Assembly (NCBI RefSeq): GCF_021531975.1 | Contig: NZ_JAFBIY010000001.1 | Coordinates: 372,001 to 436,000, forward strand | Length of the DNA stretch: 64,000 nucleotides | Origin: Faecalicatena contorta | Lineage (GTDB): Bacteria; Bacillota; Clostridia; Lachnospirales; Lachnospiraceae | Direction: 5' to 3' | Shown here: piece after piece, positions 63,436 to 64,000 of the stretch | Layout of the letters: every line of letters starts with the position of its first letter | Numbering within the stretch: position 1 is the stretch's first letter | The notes under the pieces: generated by a model | Databases searched by the model: none | What the model saw: the letters and a program-made list of their open reading frames with translations, nothing else | Told to the model about the DNA's origin: nothing | Made by a program: the position numbers and the translations under genes

Positions 63436-64000
63436 TGCTTTATCAGGAACTTTCCATTATGTCCCGTGCAGGTTATGGGTCATGTATAATGATACTGATG
63501 GTGGCAGCCATGTTCCTTTTCATTGCTGCCTGTGTACAGCATATGGAATACAAGTATCGGATTCTTTCTGCATTTCTTACACTTGTAATAGTGTTTATCC
63601 TACAGGGAGTCTTTGACTTGAATAATAATCTTTTTGATAAGGTTCGGCTTTCTTTCCTTGGTGAAAGTGTCGGAAAGCTTCCCTGTGTTCTTTTTGCCGG
63701 ATTATTGCTCTTTATCGCTGTTTTGGAAATCATTCTTTTTGTGTTTATCAGACGCAGCCAGAAGAACAGGATGACCTCGGGGGCGATCAAGGAAAGTCTG
63801 GATGCATTGCCGGATGGTGTCTGTTTCTATGATGCCGATGGGCAGCCGCTTCTGGTCAATATGCAGATGCAGTATATCAGTGGAGAACTATTCGGTTCGG
63901 AGATATTAAATGCAGAACGGTTCTTTCGGAGGCTGGAGTGTATGGATACAGAGAAAAATACGCAGATCATACGCACGCAGCCGACAGTTCGTGTTCGGAC
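63432..64000 (+). CDS. Membrane PAS histidine kinase, 3' truncated by window
   Basis: The frame is open from ATG 63432 to the window end (189 residues seen). Three membrane helices (MILMVAAMFLFIAACV, FLTLVIVFILQGVF, VLFAGLLLFIAVLEIILFV) precede a PAS-like domain beginning AIKESLDALPDGVCFYDADGQPLLV, which matches AVKEALDTLPSAVCYFTPAGTIKL of the kinase at 30605. By analogy the kinase core and a LuxR-type regulator should follow outside the window. Confidence 0.75.
   Translation, partial: MMLYQELSIMSRAGYGSCIMILMVAAMFLFIAACVQHMEYKYRILSAFLTLVIVFILQGVFDLNNNLFDKVRLSFLGESVGKLPCVLFAGLLLFIAVLEIILFVFIRRSQKNRMTSGAIKESLDALPDGVCFYDADGQPLLVNMQMQYISGELFGSEILNAERFFRRLECMDTEKNTQIIRTQPTVRVR

Overview
The window looks like a low-to-mid GC, Gram-positive gut Clostridia chromosome, most likely a Lachnospiraceae member of the Mediterraneibacter/Dorea/Blautia type. 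This is inferred from strong AGGAGG ribosome sites, a TPP riboswitch thiamine operon, a PurO plus free AICAR transformylase pair, pyrophosphate-type phosphofructokinases, class B sortase, YitT, and a tmRNA tag ending in LAYAA. Genus-level placement is not possible from reading alone. No rRNA and no CRISPR array were seen.

Layout. 1-2 kb: the tail of an ornithine cyclodeaminase-family gene, a tautomerase and a GreA-like factor. 2-6.5 kb: TPP riboswitch, thiM-thiE-HAD phosphatase-thiD-cytX. 6.5-10.5 kb: a fluoride channel gene and a divergent flavoprotein gene sharing a perfectly symmetric promoter region, then a DUF3841 gene, an acyltransferase and a lipoprotein. 10.6-14.9 kb: two-gene end of purine synthesis, glmM and yitT. 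15-19.4 kb: 4-hydroxybutyrate dehydrogenase, an enolase, a TetR regulator and a FucO-like dehydrogenase. 19.4-21.5 kb: YeiH exporter with divergent LysR. 21.5-27.25 kb: secG, rnr, smpB, two small genes, hsp20 (CIRCE), a CbpA-like dnaJ, and ssrA (tmRNA).

27.25-40.4 kb is a decaying mobile element directly downstream of ssrA. It has truncated or chimeric replication and AbiEi/DUF1016 remnants, an intact four-gene sensory operon (HTH, 7TM pseudokinase, histidine kinase, LuxR-type regulator), a pseudo-receiver gene behind a predicted regulator operator, a nested AT-richer cassette (AIM24-like protein and two lipoproteins), the sorting-signal stub of a lost surface protein, a DUF5640-type anchored protein, sortase B, and a serine recombinase broken by a one-base deletion. 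40.5-41.1 kb holds a broken DUF4143 ATPase.

41-64 kb returns to host-like sequence: LysR/C_GCAxxG_C_C/TDT transporter, XRE regulator, tRNA-Arg, nitroreductase, glpK with a DUF1667 stub, two phosphofructokinase paralogues flanking a membrane pseudokinase plus Ig-like protein pair, glycosyltransferase, rubrerythrin, Csp-like subtilase, Gfo/Idh oxidoreductase and a NadM-like adenylyltransferase. At 59330-60077 lies the most unusual signal: a module bounded by 19-bp perfect inverted repeats, holding two divergent copies of a folded element whose helices change sequence while staying complementary. The window ends in a 7TM-LuxR regulator followed by a second copy of the 7TM pseudokinase/histidine kinase pair seen in the mobile element.
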